From: Haloquadratum walsbyi J07HQW1
GTDB taxonomy: Archaea > Halobacteriota > Halobacteria > Halobacteriales > Haloferacaceae
Assembly: GCA_000415965.1 (NCBI GenBank)
Contig: KE356560.1
Coordinates: 2,446,720 to 2,510,719 of the forward strand
Direction of reading: 5' to 3'
Length of the DNA stretch: 64,000 bases
Each line of letters begins with the position of its first letter. Positions within the stretch are counted from its first letter, which is position 1. The notes under the pieces were generated by a model. It searched no databases. It worked only from the letters and a program-made list of their open reading frames with translations, and was not told the origin of the DNA. The position numbers and the translations under genes are program-made. This document shows positions 37,841 to 51,600 of this stretch, piece by piece.

Positions 37841-38969
37841 TACTAATATCGAGATTAGTATAATTCGATTGTAGAGTAAGGAGACACGAACTATTGCATA
37901 TTCCATCGTTAGCGTACGGTTTGCAGCCAAATCATAGGAAGATAACAATAACCAGAGCATCATGATAATGTCGGTGAATGCCCCAGGTGAGTTCCGGATA
38001 TCTGCCGTTATCGGTATTGGTCACAATTCCGAGTGCTTCAAACAGGAATGGCACATTGACATCCTCCTCGGCCTGAAGGCGGAGGAATCCCACGGCACCG
38101 CACTGCGCTGCGTGAGTTGGTCGGGAATTTGGGTTTACAGACTAGCAAGCCAGCACACCGTTCGAATCGGTGAGTGACCGGGGCCGGTCGATGGGTAGCC
38201 TCCTGGGAGTGCCACATCTCAGCCCCCGGTACTCCTCTCGTTTGTCAGAGTCGGACGCCCACGCCCACGCCCAGAGTTGGTTTTGCCTCGGGGCGTCCGA
38301 CACCGACAGACTCAGACTTCAGCGGACACGGACTCGGAGTTACTTTCACTGCGAGCTTCGCCCGGTGGTTGTTGTTTGCACAGAGGGCACACTCTGGTTC
38401 CAAAGTGGGCGGACACTCACATTACACTCGAACCGCCAGTTTCGGGCGCTCGGCTACACTGGGGTCGTAACCACTGCGCCAACATTAACATTCACACATA
38501 TGCGCTGTTTTCGGACACAAATGTGTGGAATACCACTGTGACGGCGCGTATCCACAGCCTCAGTGGGATTGCGCCTGCTCCGCGTATAACAACGAAGATG
38601 TCACACTAGTTGGGGATCAAAAAGCACATCCTACGAACACAAAGGCGATCACAACACCGGGTGGGTATGGTAATAAAGAATATCACGGCTGCAACCATTC
38701 ACCACTCGGTACCCCTGTCCCCGTAGCAACTGACGCCCTGCATTGAATCAAGAAGTTAAATTTCCCGTGTAAATGACGTGCTGTGCAACCCACCGTGGCT
38801 CCCGGAGGGAACACAGTCTCGACAGCTATTCTTTCACAGAAATATACTCCGAACTCAACTGCAGTCACTCCGCGAGAACGAGACGTACAGATTGTATCGG
38901 TCATCTCGCCTCCAGCGCAATGATATGCATATACGACAAGATATTGCCGTTTGAGACAATAGGCGGCGC
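37841..38969. mobile_element. 1.1-kb gap with eroded IS1341-type remnant between cdd and udp
   Basis: A right-end hairpin sequence CCTCCTCGGCCTGAAGGCGG followed by AGGAATCCCACGG lies at 38062-38095, pointing so that any element extends rightward. The following 600 bp contain broken Cys-rich frames ('CDGAYPQP', 'CACSAYN', 'SPLGTPVPVATDALH' on the plus strand near 38530-38746) that I cannot name. No intact gene is present. AT-rich sequence just before 38970 may carry the udp promoter. Confidence 0.5.
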
Positions 38970-39794
38970 ATGGAAGAGAGCGAAGATCCCAATAAGAATG
39001 AGCAGTATCATCTTGAGATTACGGCAGATGATATTGCTGAGACGGTATTGCTCCCGGGAAATCCAGGTCGGGTTGAGACAATCACCGACATGTGGGACCA
39101 ATCAACAGTATGCGGTGATCACAGGGAGTTTCGGACAGCAACTGGAACATATCGCGAAACGCCGATTTCAGTCACATCCACGGGAATTGGTGGTCCCTCA
39201 GCAGCTATTGCAATGGAAGAGCTCGCACGGATTGGGGCTGAGTCATTTATTCGGGTGGGATCCTGTGGTGCGTTATCTGCTGACGTTGCCGTTGGTGATT
39301 TAATTATTTCCTCAGGAGCAATCAGACAGGAAGGAACATCAGCGGAGTATGTCCGTGATGGATATCCAGCAGTCGCTGATTATGAGGTTGTCTCTGCGCT
39401 CACCACTGCTGCAGAACGACTTGGGTATGACTATCATGTTGGTGTCACATTGAGTACTGATTCATTCTATCCAGGACAGGACCGAGCAGGATTCAACGGG
39501 TATACTCCACCGGAATCTGGGTCACTCATCGAGGACCTCAAAGAAATGAATGTACTGAACATTGAAATGGAGGCTGCTACGTTACTTACTATTGCGAATT
39601 TGTATCAACTCCGCGCAGGGGCTATCTGTACCGTTTATGCAAACCGAGAGACTGGCGTATTTCAAAGTGGTGATGACACGAAGGCCGCAGAGACTGCAAG
39701 CCTCGGAAGTCATCTTTTAGCAAAAATGGATGCTGTAAAACGTTCAGCTGGAGCCGACCAATGGCATGCCGGACTCTCGATTGACTCTGAATAG
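38970..39794 (+). CDS. udp: Uridine phosphorylase (nucleoside phosphorylase family)
   Basis: The protein has 274 residues. 'VLLPGNPGRVETI' is the phosphate-binding opening, 'FIRVGSCGALSADVAVGDLII' the ribose-phosphate loop, and 'LNIEMEAATLLTIANL' supplies the Met-Glu pair that holds the ribose. 'RETGVFQSGDD' lies near the C-terminal base pocket. It splits uridine to uracil and ribose-1-phosphate. Cytidine deaminase is the preceding gene, so the two form a pyrimidine salvage route (cytidine to uridine to uracil). Confidence 0.88.
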   Translation: MEESEDPNKNEQYHLEITADDIAETVLLPGNPGRVETITDMWDQSTVCGDHREFRTATGTYRETPISVTSTGIGGPSAAIAMEELARIGAESFIRVGSCGALSADVAVGDLIISSGAIRQEGTSAEYVRDGYPAVADYEVVSALTTAAERLGYDYHVGVTLSTDSFYPGQDRAGFNGYTPPESGSLIEDLKEMNVLNIEMEAATLLTIANLYQLRAGAICTVYANRETGVFQSGDDTKAAETASLGSHLLAKMDAVKRSAGADQWHAGLSIDSE

Positions 39795-40058
39795 CAGTCG
39801 TTGGGACTGTAAATGTCGGTATCCGAAATAGAATGCCCGAGCGAGTGTTCCAACTCAAGTTAATCGAGTGTGGTTTGAGAGAGCGCTTAGAGTGCCACCG
39901 AGTCATAAAGAGAGCGACACTCATTCTGGATTTCTATCATATATTTTCATACTATCAACGCGTTATATACCGGTATGTGGGTTGTTCGGAGCCTATCATC
40001 GTCGGTTTGTCCAACTTGTTCCGCAGTTCATTTATTCGATAACACCTGATGAGCATAC

Positions 40059-41255
40059 ATGAGCACACAAGTCGTCGTCGTTGGGGCTGGCTATGCGGGT
40101 ACCGGTGCTGTAAATCGGCTTGAAGACGAACTTGGACCGGACGCTGAACTCACATGGATTTCAGAACATGATTATCATCTCGTCTTACACGAGGTTCATC
40201 GTTGCATTCGTGACCCAAGCGTTGAGTCAAAGGTCGCAATCCCAGTTGATGATATCAAAACGTCAGAAACAGACTTCCAGACAGGTCGCGTAACACATGT
40301 CGACGTTGATAACCGTACTGTCGAGATTGACGATGGCGAGGAGACAATCGGATATGATTATCTCCTCTTAGCCATCGGTTCAGGGACTGCATTCTATAAT
40401 ATCGACGGACTGGAAGAACATGCACATGAACTGAAGGGACTGAATGATGCACGGGCAATTCATTCTGACGTCGCCACTGCTGCAAAACAAGCAACCCAGG
40501 AGGATCCAGCACAGGTCGTCGTCGGTGGAGCGGGTCTCTCAGGTATTCAGACAGCCGGTGAGATTGCAGAATATCGTGATGAGCATCGCGCACCAATCGA
40601 GATCACGCTTGTTGAAGGACTCGATGAAGTATTCCCAGGGAATGACACAGAATTACAGGGGGCGCTGAGAAAGCGACTCGAAGCACGCGATGTGAGAATC
40701 CTCACTGGAGAGTTTATCTCAGAAGTCGATTCGGAGAACGTGTATGTCGGCGGTGATAGTGATACTGACCCTCAGGAGTTGCCCTATGATACGCTTGTTT
40801 GGACAGGTGGTATAACCGGTCATAATGAAGTTACTGATGTCGGGGTTGACAAAGATGACCGATCACAGCGTGTGTTCGCTGATGCGGACTTCCAGACATC
40901 GAATGAACGTGTCTTTGCTGTTGGTGACACAGCGCTTATCGAGCAGGGGTCTGACTCAGTTGCACCACCAACTGCACAAGCCGCATGGCAAGCCGCTGAA
41001 GTAGCTGGTGAAAACGTGGCACGAGCCATTAATGGAGAACCACTTCAGACATGGAGACATGATAATAAAGGAACCGTCGTTTCCGTCGGCGATGATGCCG
41101 TTGCACATGGTGTAAAATTCCCGGTCCTTGGGAAACTTCCAATCAATGTCTTTGCCGGTCCGGCAGCTCGAACATTAAAGAAGGGAATCGCTGCTCGCTG
41201 GATTGCTGATGTTGCCTCGACTCGACACGCGCTTGAGGCATGGGAAAGCATGTGA
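40059..41255 (+). CDS. NADH dehydrogenase type II-like FAD/NAD(P) oxidoreductase
   Basis: The protein has 398 residues. The first Rossmann motif is 'VVVVGAGYAGTGAVNRL' and the second 'VVVGGAGLSGIQTAGE' (about 150-165). 'VFAVGDTALIEQG' is the FAD-binding GD motif. The layout matches NDH-2-type enzymes that pass electrons from NADH to quinone at the membrane face. Sulfide:quinone reductase is less likely because the redox Cys pair is missing. A TATA-like CATTTATTCG at 40028-40037 precedes it. Standing alone. Confidence 0.85.
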   Translation: MSTQVVVVGAGYAGTGAVNRLEDELGPDAELTWISEHDYHLVLHEVHRCIRDPSVESKVAIPVDDIKTSETDFQTGRVTHVDVDNRTVEIDDGEETIGYDYLLLAIGSGTAFYNIDGLEEHAHELKGLNDARAIHSDVATAAKQATQEDPAQVVVGGAGLSGIQTAGEIAEYRDEHRAPIEITLVEGLDEVFPGNDTELQGALRKRLEARDVRILTGEFISEVDSENVYVGGDSDTDPQELPYDTLVWTGGITGHNEVTDVGVDKDDRSQRVFADADFQTSNERVFAVGDTALIEQGSDSVAPPTAQAAWQAAEVAGENVARAINGEPLQTWRHDNKGTVVSVGDDAVAHGVKFPVLGKLPINVFAGPAARTLKKGIAARWIADVASTRHALEAWESM

Positions 41256-41630
41256 GTTATCGCGGAATACGATTGGTTACTCTCATCACAGTCAAATCAA
41301 TATTGTGTGACATAGGATCGAATGCAACTCAATCAAACCTCAATCGTTGAATAGCGACTGAGGGCTTAGCAGACTGACAGAGGAAATCGCAACAGTTGTT
41401 TTAATCAGTATTACTGGATCTATCGGTTCACAACAGGGCAGAGACTGACCGATTCAAGATAGATTACCGAATTTCGAGGAGAAGCCCCGCATTCAGGGTG
41501 GGAAAGAAGTCAATCACAGAGACATCACACGAACGATCTTCGGGGGAAGCAGAAAGAAAGGTCAACCCAAGCCAACGGCATTGTGATGGCTAAGATATGA
41601 GAGAAGAGTATGTTTGCAGAGAAATAACAA
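41256..41630. other. 375-bp stretch with solo IS end
   Basis: The intergenic region between the convergent NDH-2-like gene and the regulator holds a solo right end at 41473-41512. The rest shows no gene. Confidence 0.4.
41473..41512 (+). mobile_element. Solo IS1341-type right-end remnant
   Basis: CGAGGAGAAGCCCCGC then GGGTGGGAAAGAAGTCAATC parallels the hairpin end at 26197-26245, with a partly eroded stem. Confidence 0.45.
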
Positions 41631-42164
41631 CTAGTGTGCTGGTTCGCCAGCGGGCGCCTGCATATCATCGATTTGAAGAATAAGAATATTACTCGTGTCG
41701 TCTTTGCCGTCAATCGTTCCCTTGATCACAAGTCTTGAAAGTGGCGTCGGACCAACTGTCATTGCATCGCCTTCATGAAACTCGCGAACAGACCCCTGAA
41801 TATGAATTTCTGCACGGCAGAGTTCAGGATGGTGAACTGATGAAAGGTCAATCTCCTCGACATTCACATTATTAATTTCTTCGTCTTCATGGAACAACGG
41901 GACAAATGCTGGGTCCTCCATTTGATTGACATCAAGTGCCTCATATGCGTTTGCCGTTGGCTTGTAGCCACCTTTTGGACCTGGTACCCCCTCGACAAGT
42001 TGAAGTGCTTTCAGACTCTGCATCTGATTTCGGATTGTTCCAGGATTACGATCTACTTCATCCGCAATTGTTTCACCCTTTACAGCTTCCTCATCTTCTC
42101 GATGGAGATTAATGAGTGCTGTCAGGATAGTCTTTTGGCTCGATGTTAGTTCTATGGATGACAT
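41631..42164 (-). CDS. Winged-helix transcriptional regulator (Rrf2-like)
   Basis: The protein has 177 residues. 'SSIELTSSQKTILTALINLHREDEEAVKGETIADEVDRNPGTIRNQMQSLKALQLVEGVPGPKGGYKPTANAYEAL' (in pieces) is a winged helix with a Gly-rich wing. The 'VPGPKGGYKPT' part resembles Rrf2-type proteins. No iron-sulfur Cys cluster is seen, so it is not an IscR-type sensor. The C-terminal half is a small beta-rich domain ('EIHIQGSVREFHEGDAMTVGPTPLSRLVIKG') of unknown ligand. Divergent from the epimerase gene, 81 bp apart, so it may control that gene. Confidence 0.7.
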   Translation of the reverse strand: MSSIELTSSQKTILTALINLHREDEEAVKGETIADEVDRNPGTIRNQMQSLKALQLVEGVPGPKGGYKPTANAYEALDVNQMEDPAFVPLFHEDEEINNVNVEEIDLSSVHHPELCRAEIHIQGSVREFHEGDAMTVGPTPLSRLVIKGTIDGKDDTSNILILQIDDMQAPAGEPAH

Positions 42165-42245
42165 AACTAATTATTTACCATAGACAGTATTAAATCCGAT
42201 GGATAATTCGGTATCAATTTGTAATTCCTATCGCGTGTATACTAT

Positions 42246-43163
42246 ATGGATGGAAATCGTGTTCTTGTCACTGGTGGGGCGGGTTTTATTGGATCCAATC
42301 TGGCGAATCATCTTGCAGAAACGAACGAAGTCATAGCTGTCGATGACCTTCATCTCGGAACGCCATCAAATCTCGATGAGACAGTTACCTTCGTCAACGC
42401 GAGTGTGCTTGAAGATGACCTACCGACTGCTGATGTCGATGTTGTGTTTCATCTCGCCGCATATTCTTCATATACGATGGTTGAGGAAAATAAACAAACA
42501 GCGACCCGGGTGAACGTCGAAGGGTTCGTGAATACTGTTGAGCAAGCACGTGCGGATGGATGTCAGACAGTTGTGTATGCATCAACCTCGTCAATATACG
42601 GCTCACGGACGGAGCCATCCCCAGAAGATCTACCAGTTGAAGCACGAACATGTTATGAGGCATCGAAGTTGGCTCGTGAAACGTACGCGGAGTATTTTCA
42701 TCATCATTATGATATGACACTTGCGGGGTTGCGGTTTTTTTCGGTCTATCAAGGGTATGGAGGCGCTGAGGAACACAAAGGCGAGTATGCAAACACTGTT
42801 GCACAGTTTGCAGAGAAAATCGCAAATGGTGAGCGACCAGCGCTCTTCGGAGATGGGACACAAACACGCGATTTTACACATGTCGATGATATCGTCCGCG
42901 GTATCGAATATGCTGCTGATCACCAACTCCAAGGAATCTATAATCTTGGCACCGGCGAAAGCTATGATTTCAATACGATGGTTGAAATGATCAATCATGA
43001 ACTCGGGACCGATATTGACCCGAAATATATTGATAACCCACTTGAGGTGTATGTTCACGACACAATGGCTGATAGCACAAAGATACGCGAAGCAACCGGG
43101 TGGACTCCTGAAATTACATTTGAGGAGGGTATCTCACGCGTCTGTGAACCGTATAGAGATTAA
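42246..43163 (+). CDS. NAD-dependent sugar-nucleotide epimerase/dehydratase (GalE-like)
   Basis: The 305-residue protein is an extended short-chain dehydrogenase. 'VLVTGGAGFIGSNLANHL' binds NAD, 'YASTSSIYGS' gives the Ser, and 'CYEASKLARE' the YxxxK catalytic pair. 'QTRDFTHVDDIVRG' binds the nucleotide sugar. It probably makes a UDP-sugar for glycosylation or cell envelope. The exact sugar (glucose, glucuronate or other) cannot be told. Divergent from a regulator gene. Confidence 0.88.
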   Translation: MDGNRVLVTGGAGFIGSNLANHLAETNEVIAVDDLHLGTPSNLDETVTFVNASVLEDDLPTADVDVVFHLAAYSSYTMVEENKQTATRVNVEGFVNTVEQARADGCQTVVYASTSSIYGSRTEPSPEDLPVEARTCYEASKLARETYAEYFHHHYDMTLAGLRFFSVYQGYGGAEEHKGEYANTVAQFAEKIANGERPALFGDGTQTRDFTHVDDIVRGIEYAADHQLQGIYNLGTGESYDFNTMVEMINHELGTDIDPKYIDNPLEVYVHDTMADSTKIREATGWTPEITFEEGISRVCEPYRD

Positions 43164-43322
43164 TACAGCCTGAGGAGTCGCGACTCTTTATCGGATATCA
43201 AACGAGTGAGGATACGTGATCACAGCTATACCGGATATCTCTTCAACGTATTATTCTGCTGCTGTTACTTTACTGGTGAGGGTGGCGGTAGCAGTGGCGG
43301 TGTTGACAATGATAATGAGGCG

Positions 43323-45898
43323 TTAATCTTGAGCAGATGATGTTGCTGATGCACTCTTCGATTCGCCTTTGAGAGTGTCATCATCTGTTTCCGATGAGTC
43401 GTCTGTGCCCGGATGGATGTCAACGCTCGTGACAGTATCGTCGTCTTCGAGATCCATCACAATGACTCCCATCGTATTCCGACCGACCGTCGAAATATCA
43501 TTGACGGGGGTTCGGAGGATCTGTCCGTTGCGGCTCATAATAAAGAGTTCATCGTCTCCTTTGACCGTCTCAACCTCACAGACACACCCGTTACGCTCGT
43601 TTGTTTTGATATCGATGAGTCCCTTTCCATTCCGAGACTGTTGTCGATACTGATCAATATCGGTCCGTTTTCCATATCCGTGTTCAGTGACGGTGAGGAC
43701 CCAGTCGTCTTGATCATCATGCACAGCAGCAAGTGCAGCAACGGTGTCATTATTTTCAAGTTTGATTCCATGAACACCACGGGCTGATCTCCCCATCGAT
43801 CTGACATCAGCCTCATCGAATCGAATAGCCATTCCTTTCCGAGTTCCGAGAATGATGTCCCGATTTCCATCTGTTACCTCAACATCAATAAGCGTATCAT
43901 CAGCACCGAGATTAATTGCAATGATACCTGTTGAGCGGATATTTTGGAAGGATGTGACACTCGTTCGTTTGATATAACCTGATTGGGTCACCATCGTGAG
44001 ATAGCGCTCATCGTTATTGTCGACGTCCATCTCAGCGGTATTGACCACGGCAGTGATCTGCTCACCATCATCTAAGTCTAAGAGATTGACTGCTGACTTC
44101 CCGCGAGCAGTCCGTGACATCTCCGGAATTTGGTATGTTTTGAGCTGATATACCTGCCCATGATTCGTGAAATACAGTAGATAATCGTGCGTATTTGCAA
44201 CATATACCGATGATACCGCATCGCCATCTTTCAATGACGTTCCAATGATGCCCTTTCCGCCCCGATGTTGACTACGGAAGTCCTCAAGTGACATCCGTTT
44301 AATATAATCATCCTCGGTAACGACGACGATAACATCCTCTTGTGCAATTAAATCTTCGTGTGTAACCGTCCCATCATCTTCAATGATTGTTGTTCGTCGC
44401 TCATCAGCATATTCATCACGAATTGCCGCAAGTTCATCTTCAACAACACCATCAAGCTCATCGGGATCATTGAGGATTGTTTGAAGCCGGTCGATACGCG
44501 TTTGAACAGACTCATACTCGTCTTTGATTTCATCGGACTCAAGGGAAGTCAGCGAGCCGAGTTGCATCGCAACGATATGATTAGCCTGCGCTTCGGAGAA
44601 GTCAAATGTCGGTAATGATTTCCCGTCCTCATCTGATTCGACAGTGTGCTCACCACGAAGTGCAGCCTTTGCACTATCGCGGTCTGTCGAATTCCGGATA
44701 ATATCGACAACATCATCAGCCTGCTCAAGGGCACGAAGCCGACCTTCGAGAATGTGCGCACGATCACGCTTTTCATCAAGTTCATACTGTGATCGACGAC
44801 GGACGACAGTTCGGCGGTGCTCAAGATACTCATGCAGCGTCTCTTTGAGTGTAAGCACCTGTGGCTGTCCATCGACAAGTGCGAGATTGATGACCCCAAA
44901 TGTCGACTCTAAATGATGTTCGAGTAACTGGTTTTTTACAACATCTGGATTCGCCCCTCGTTTTAGCTCAACAACAACGCGGATTCCATCTCGATCAGAT
45001 TCATCCCGAAGATCACGAATGCCTTCAATTGTTCCAGCATTAACATTATCAGCGATTCGTTCGACTAACCGTGCTTTATTCGTTTGGAAGGGTAACTCCG
45101 TAATGACAATCCGATCATCTCGGACATCAAATTCCGCACGAACGCGGATTCGCCCGCGACCCGTTTTGTATGCTTTATGAATTGCATTTTGTCCAACGAT
45201 ATTTGCACCAGTCGGAAAGTCTGGACCCTGTATATGACTCATCAAATCCTCAACTGTGCAATCAGGATGATGAATCAGATGAATGGTCGCATCAATTACC
45301 TCGCCGAGATTATGTGGCGGAATGTTTGTCGACATCCCAACTGCAATCCCGGAGGATCCATTGACGAGGAGATTCGGAAACGCTGCCGGAAGGGCTGCTG
45401 GTTCTGTGAGTCGGTCATCGTAGTTTGACGTGAACTCAACGGTGTCCATTTCGATATCATCCAATAGCTCCTCGGCAATTGGTGACATACGTGCCTCAGT
45501 ATATCGCATCGCCGCTGGTGGATCACCGTCAACAGAGCCGAAGTTTCCCTGTCCATCGACAAGTGGGTACCGCATCGAAAAGTCCTGCGCCATCCGTGCA
45601 AGCGCATTATATATCGCGGAGTCTCCGTGTGGGTGATAATCACCCATCGCCTCACCAACGATTGATGATGATTTACGATGAGCAGATCGGGCAGAAATTC
45701 CCGATTGATGCATTGCATATAAGATTCGGCGATGAACGGGTTTGAGTCCATCACGGACATCTGGAAGCGCTCGACCCGCAATAACTGACATAGCGTAGTC
45801 GATATACGATTGCTCCATTTCCCGCTCGATTCGCGCTGTCTCAACCTCAGCAGCAATTCCCGTCTCAGGGTCGAAACGTTCAGGCGCGTCTGAACTCA

Positions 45899-45899
<1 letters not shown>
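43323..45899 (-). CDS. gyrA: DNA gyrase subunit A
   Basis: The protein has 858 residues from '[10 protein letters not shown]' (the frame opens five codons earlier, inside gyrB). The catalytic Tyr133 lies in '[10 protein letters not shown]', and the quinolone-region helix is '[21 protein letters not shown]'. The C-terminal wrapping domain begins at about residue 500 and contains the GyrA box as 'QHRGGKG' (first of the canonical QRRGGKG residues varied). The acidic C-terminus is long. It introduces negative supercoils with GyrB. Its ATG shares a base with the gyrB stop (TAATG), so translation is coupled. Confidence 0.97.
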
Positions 45900-48487
<2,588 letters not shown>

Positions 48488-48505
48488 CTACACTAAGCCA
48501 TGTCT

Positions 48506-48514
48506 ATTCATAAA
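48506..48514 (-). promoter_or_regulatory. TATA box of gyrB
   Basis: TTTATGAAT on the minus strand is 28-36 nt before the gyrB ATG. It lies in the 178-bp divergent region shared with top6B. Confidence 0.45.
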
Positions 48515-48622
48515 CCCTCGCACGCGCGGGCGCGAAATAGCAGACAAGTATATGTGCTTTGTCTCGATGGAATGGGTTTTAATGACACGCTGTCGTTTAC
48601 TTTCACTGCACTCCCGAACCCT

Positions 48623-48631
48623 TCTTAACTA
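48623..48631 (+). promoter_or_regulatory. TATA-like box of top6B
   Basis: TCTTAACTA lies about 26-34 nt before the ATG at 48657, which supports that start over the open frame reaching back to 48552. Confidence 0.4.
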
Positions 48632-48656
48632 TCGGTCGGATATCACTCCTCACAGA

Positions 48657-51600
48657 ATGACCTCGTTTCAGTCGACACTCGGCGAAGAGGGCGAGATTGC
48701 CGACGAACTGGCAGAGAGCCAGCGGGCAATCTCGATCGCCGAGTTCTTTGAAAAGAACAAACATATGTTGGGCTTCGATTCGGGAGCTCGGGGGCTTGTC
48801 ACCGCTGTTAAGGAGGCGGTCGACAATGCTCTCGATGCGACCGAAGAAGCCGGGATTAAACCGGATATCTCTATTGAGATTCGTGAGTCTGGCGATTATT
48901 ATACTCTTATTGTCGAAGACAACGGTCCGGGGATAACCCGCGAACAGGTACCGAAAGTCTTTGGAAAACTGTTGTATGGGTCACGATTTCATGCCCGTGA
49001 ACAGTCGTTGACACCCACTCAAACGCTTCTTCTCCGTCATGATGGCGATATTACATTCACCTCAATTGGTGAGTTCTGTGACTCGTATCTCCCTGCAGAC
49101 GGGGAAGCATCAGCCCCGATTCCGGCAGACGCCAATATCGAAGTACCGTCATTTGACCGGCAAACCCATGAGATGACATGGCAGCCGGTGACAAATGCAA
49201 TCCGTCATCGAACGGATGAGCGTGTGTATCGGATTTCGACAGCATGCGGTCGAACGGTCGAAACAACGGGTAATCATAGTCTGTTTTCACTCTCCTCTCA
49301 CGATGAGACAGTCGAGGTGAACGCCAGCGAACTTTCAGCAGGCGATACCATTCTCGCACCAAAGCAACTTCCGATGGTCTCACAATCTGCGGAGACTGGT
49401 GTGACCGTCGAGACAGAAACAAAGACGACTGAGAGAGAACAGACAATCAATATTCTTGAGTATATCCAATCGGACGATCTTCGAAGAAGTGAACACACAT
49501 TCCGGATTCGCGATCGCCACAGCGCATCACCATCTCCAAGTAGTGCTGGCGATACCCCTTCGGCTTCGACGGCTTCATCAGCGTCATCAAATCTGACATC
49601 GACGGCGGTTGCATCCTCTACAGGTGGACAACAGAGTCATGTTAGTGTCGACCAGCGACAACCGGAACCGGAGAGTCACACACTCGATGATACTCAGGAT
49701 GGTGAAAGCTACCGGTCAGGAGAAACGGTGTGTGAACACGATGAAGCGTCCTCAGTTGCCGATTGTATCCTTGAGATTGTCGACCCGAGCGGCGAAGTAA
49801 TACGATTACCGATCTCAGTATCTATCGATGAGACGTTTATCGAGTCACTTGCGAGATACATTGTCTTCGGATCCCCATCAGCAATATTACAGACATCTGC
49901 TGGTAACGAAGACCACACGACAAAGGAGGGTCATCATACACTGGATACGTCCTTAGACGACACATCAACACCACTTGATTCGGTCATTCCCCTTCTGTGT
50001 AAAGACGCTGGAGACATACAGCTTCCATCGTTTATTTTTGAGTGTGACGCGAAGCACCAACAGCAGTTACTAACGCAGTTATACCAATACAGCGACGTAT
50101 CAAACGCGGTAGATACTGGCGATGACAATGTCACATATACAACATCAAACGCAACACTTGCGAGACAACTCACTACGTTATGGAATATGAACGGTGTCGT
50201 CGCAACGACTGATACCCGAATCAAAACCCAAACAGAAACAAAGACATCGCGCTCCGGTGATCTCACACGTGAGAGCGCACAAACAACGATATATTACGTA
50301 TCGGTCAATCAGACGCAGGCTGAGTTTGACACGAAGAGTGATGTGGGGACTGGCACCGAATCAGACCACCAGCATGATACCGGCGATCTTTGTTTATTAT
50401 CAGTGAGCAATGTCGAGGAGATTGATGCACCATCATATGTGTATGATATCTCAGTGCCTGGTGCAAGCGGTCATGATGAGAACTTTGTGACCGTAAATGA
50501 TGGAGCAATCTGTGTCAAAAACAGCCGTGGACAACAAGGTATTGGGATTTCTGCAGCAGTGCTGTACTCACAGCTTACATCAGGGAAACCAGCAAAGATA
50601 ACGACACGAACGCAAAGTTCCGATACAGCACAATATTTTGAGCTCATTATTGATACAGACACGAACGAGCCTGAGGTAAGTGCTGATCAAGAGCGTGACC
50701 CTGGTGCTGCATCGTTATCACCGACACATGGCACACGGATCGAACTAGAGATGGAGGCGAACATGCGAGCTCGCGGGCAACTTCGTGATTATGTGAAACA
50801 TACAGCAGTTGTTAATCCGCATGCACGGATTACCCTTGATGAACCCGGGCTTGAGGAGCCTCGTCAGTACGAACGGGTCGATGGTGCTGAACTGCCGGCA
50901 CAGACTGAAGAAATTCGACCACATCCACATGGTGTCGAATTGGGAACGCTGTTGAAAATGCTTGAAGCAACGGAATCATACTCCGTGTCAGGCTTCCTTC
51001 GTGAGGAGTTCACCCGTGTTGGGTCAAAAACAGCAACAAAAATTCTTGATCGGTTTCGCGACCGTCACTTTGGTCGGGCACTCCCGATGTCTGCTCCAGA
51101 AACGATACCAAACAGTACCGGTGAGACTGATGAGAGTGATGTTGACGGTGATGAGAATGAGAATGATAATGATCAAATGTCATCCTCACTTGAGTCGGTC
51201 ATCGACGCTGCAGTCATAAACAAAGGTGCGTCTGCAACTGCCACGTTCGCAGACCGTGTTGCGAAGACGCTTAATCAACGATCTGGGACGACACGAAGCG
51301 AGCTCGCTGGAATTGTTGACACAGTCGCTGAAGACATCGAGGATGAGTTCGAGACGACATTTGGCGCGACCGTCCGAGAGAATGCAGTTGATGCAGCATG
51401 GGATGTATTAACCACACATATTGACGATGACATCTATCCGCTCGTCGCAGATGCAACAAGTACGCAAAAAGACCATACAACGGTCCGAGGTGTCGCAGAC
51501 CGGATTGCGGCAAAGTTCGCTGATGGCTCCGGATCTCTTCGTGCGACACGAGACACAGTTCGTGAGTATGTTGATCGATCAGCAGATATGATTGTTTCTG

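Noticed and set aside
38140-38180. tRNA-like T-loop (GTTCGAATC)
   Set aside because: No matching acceptor, D-arm or anticodon stems could be built around it; it lies in IS debris.
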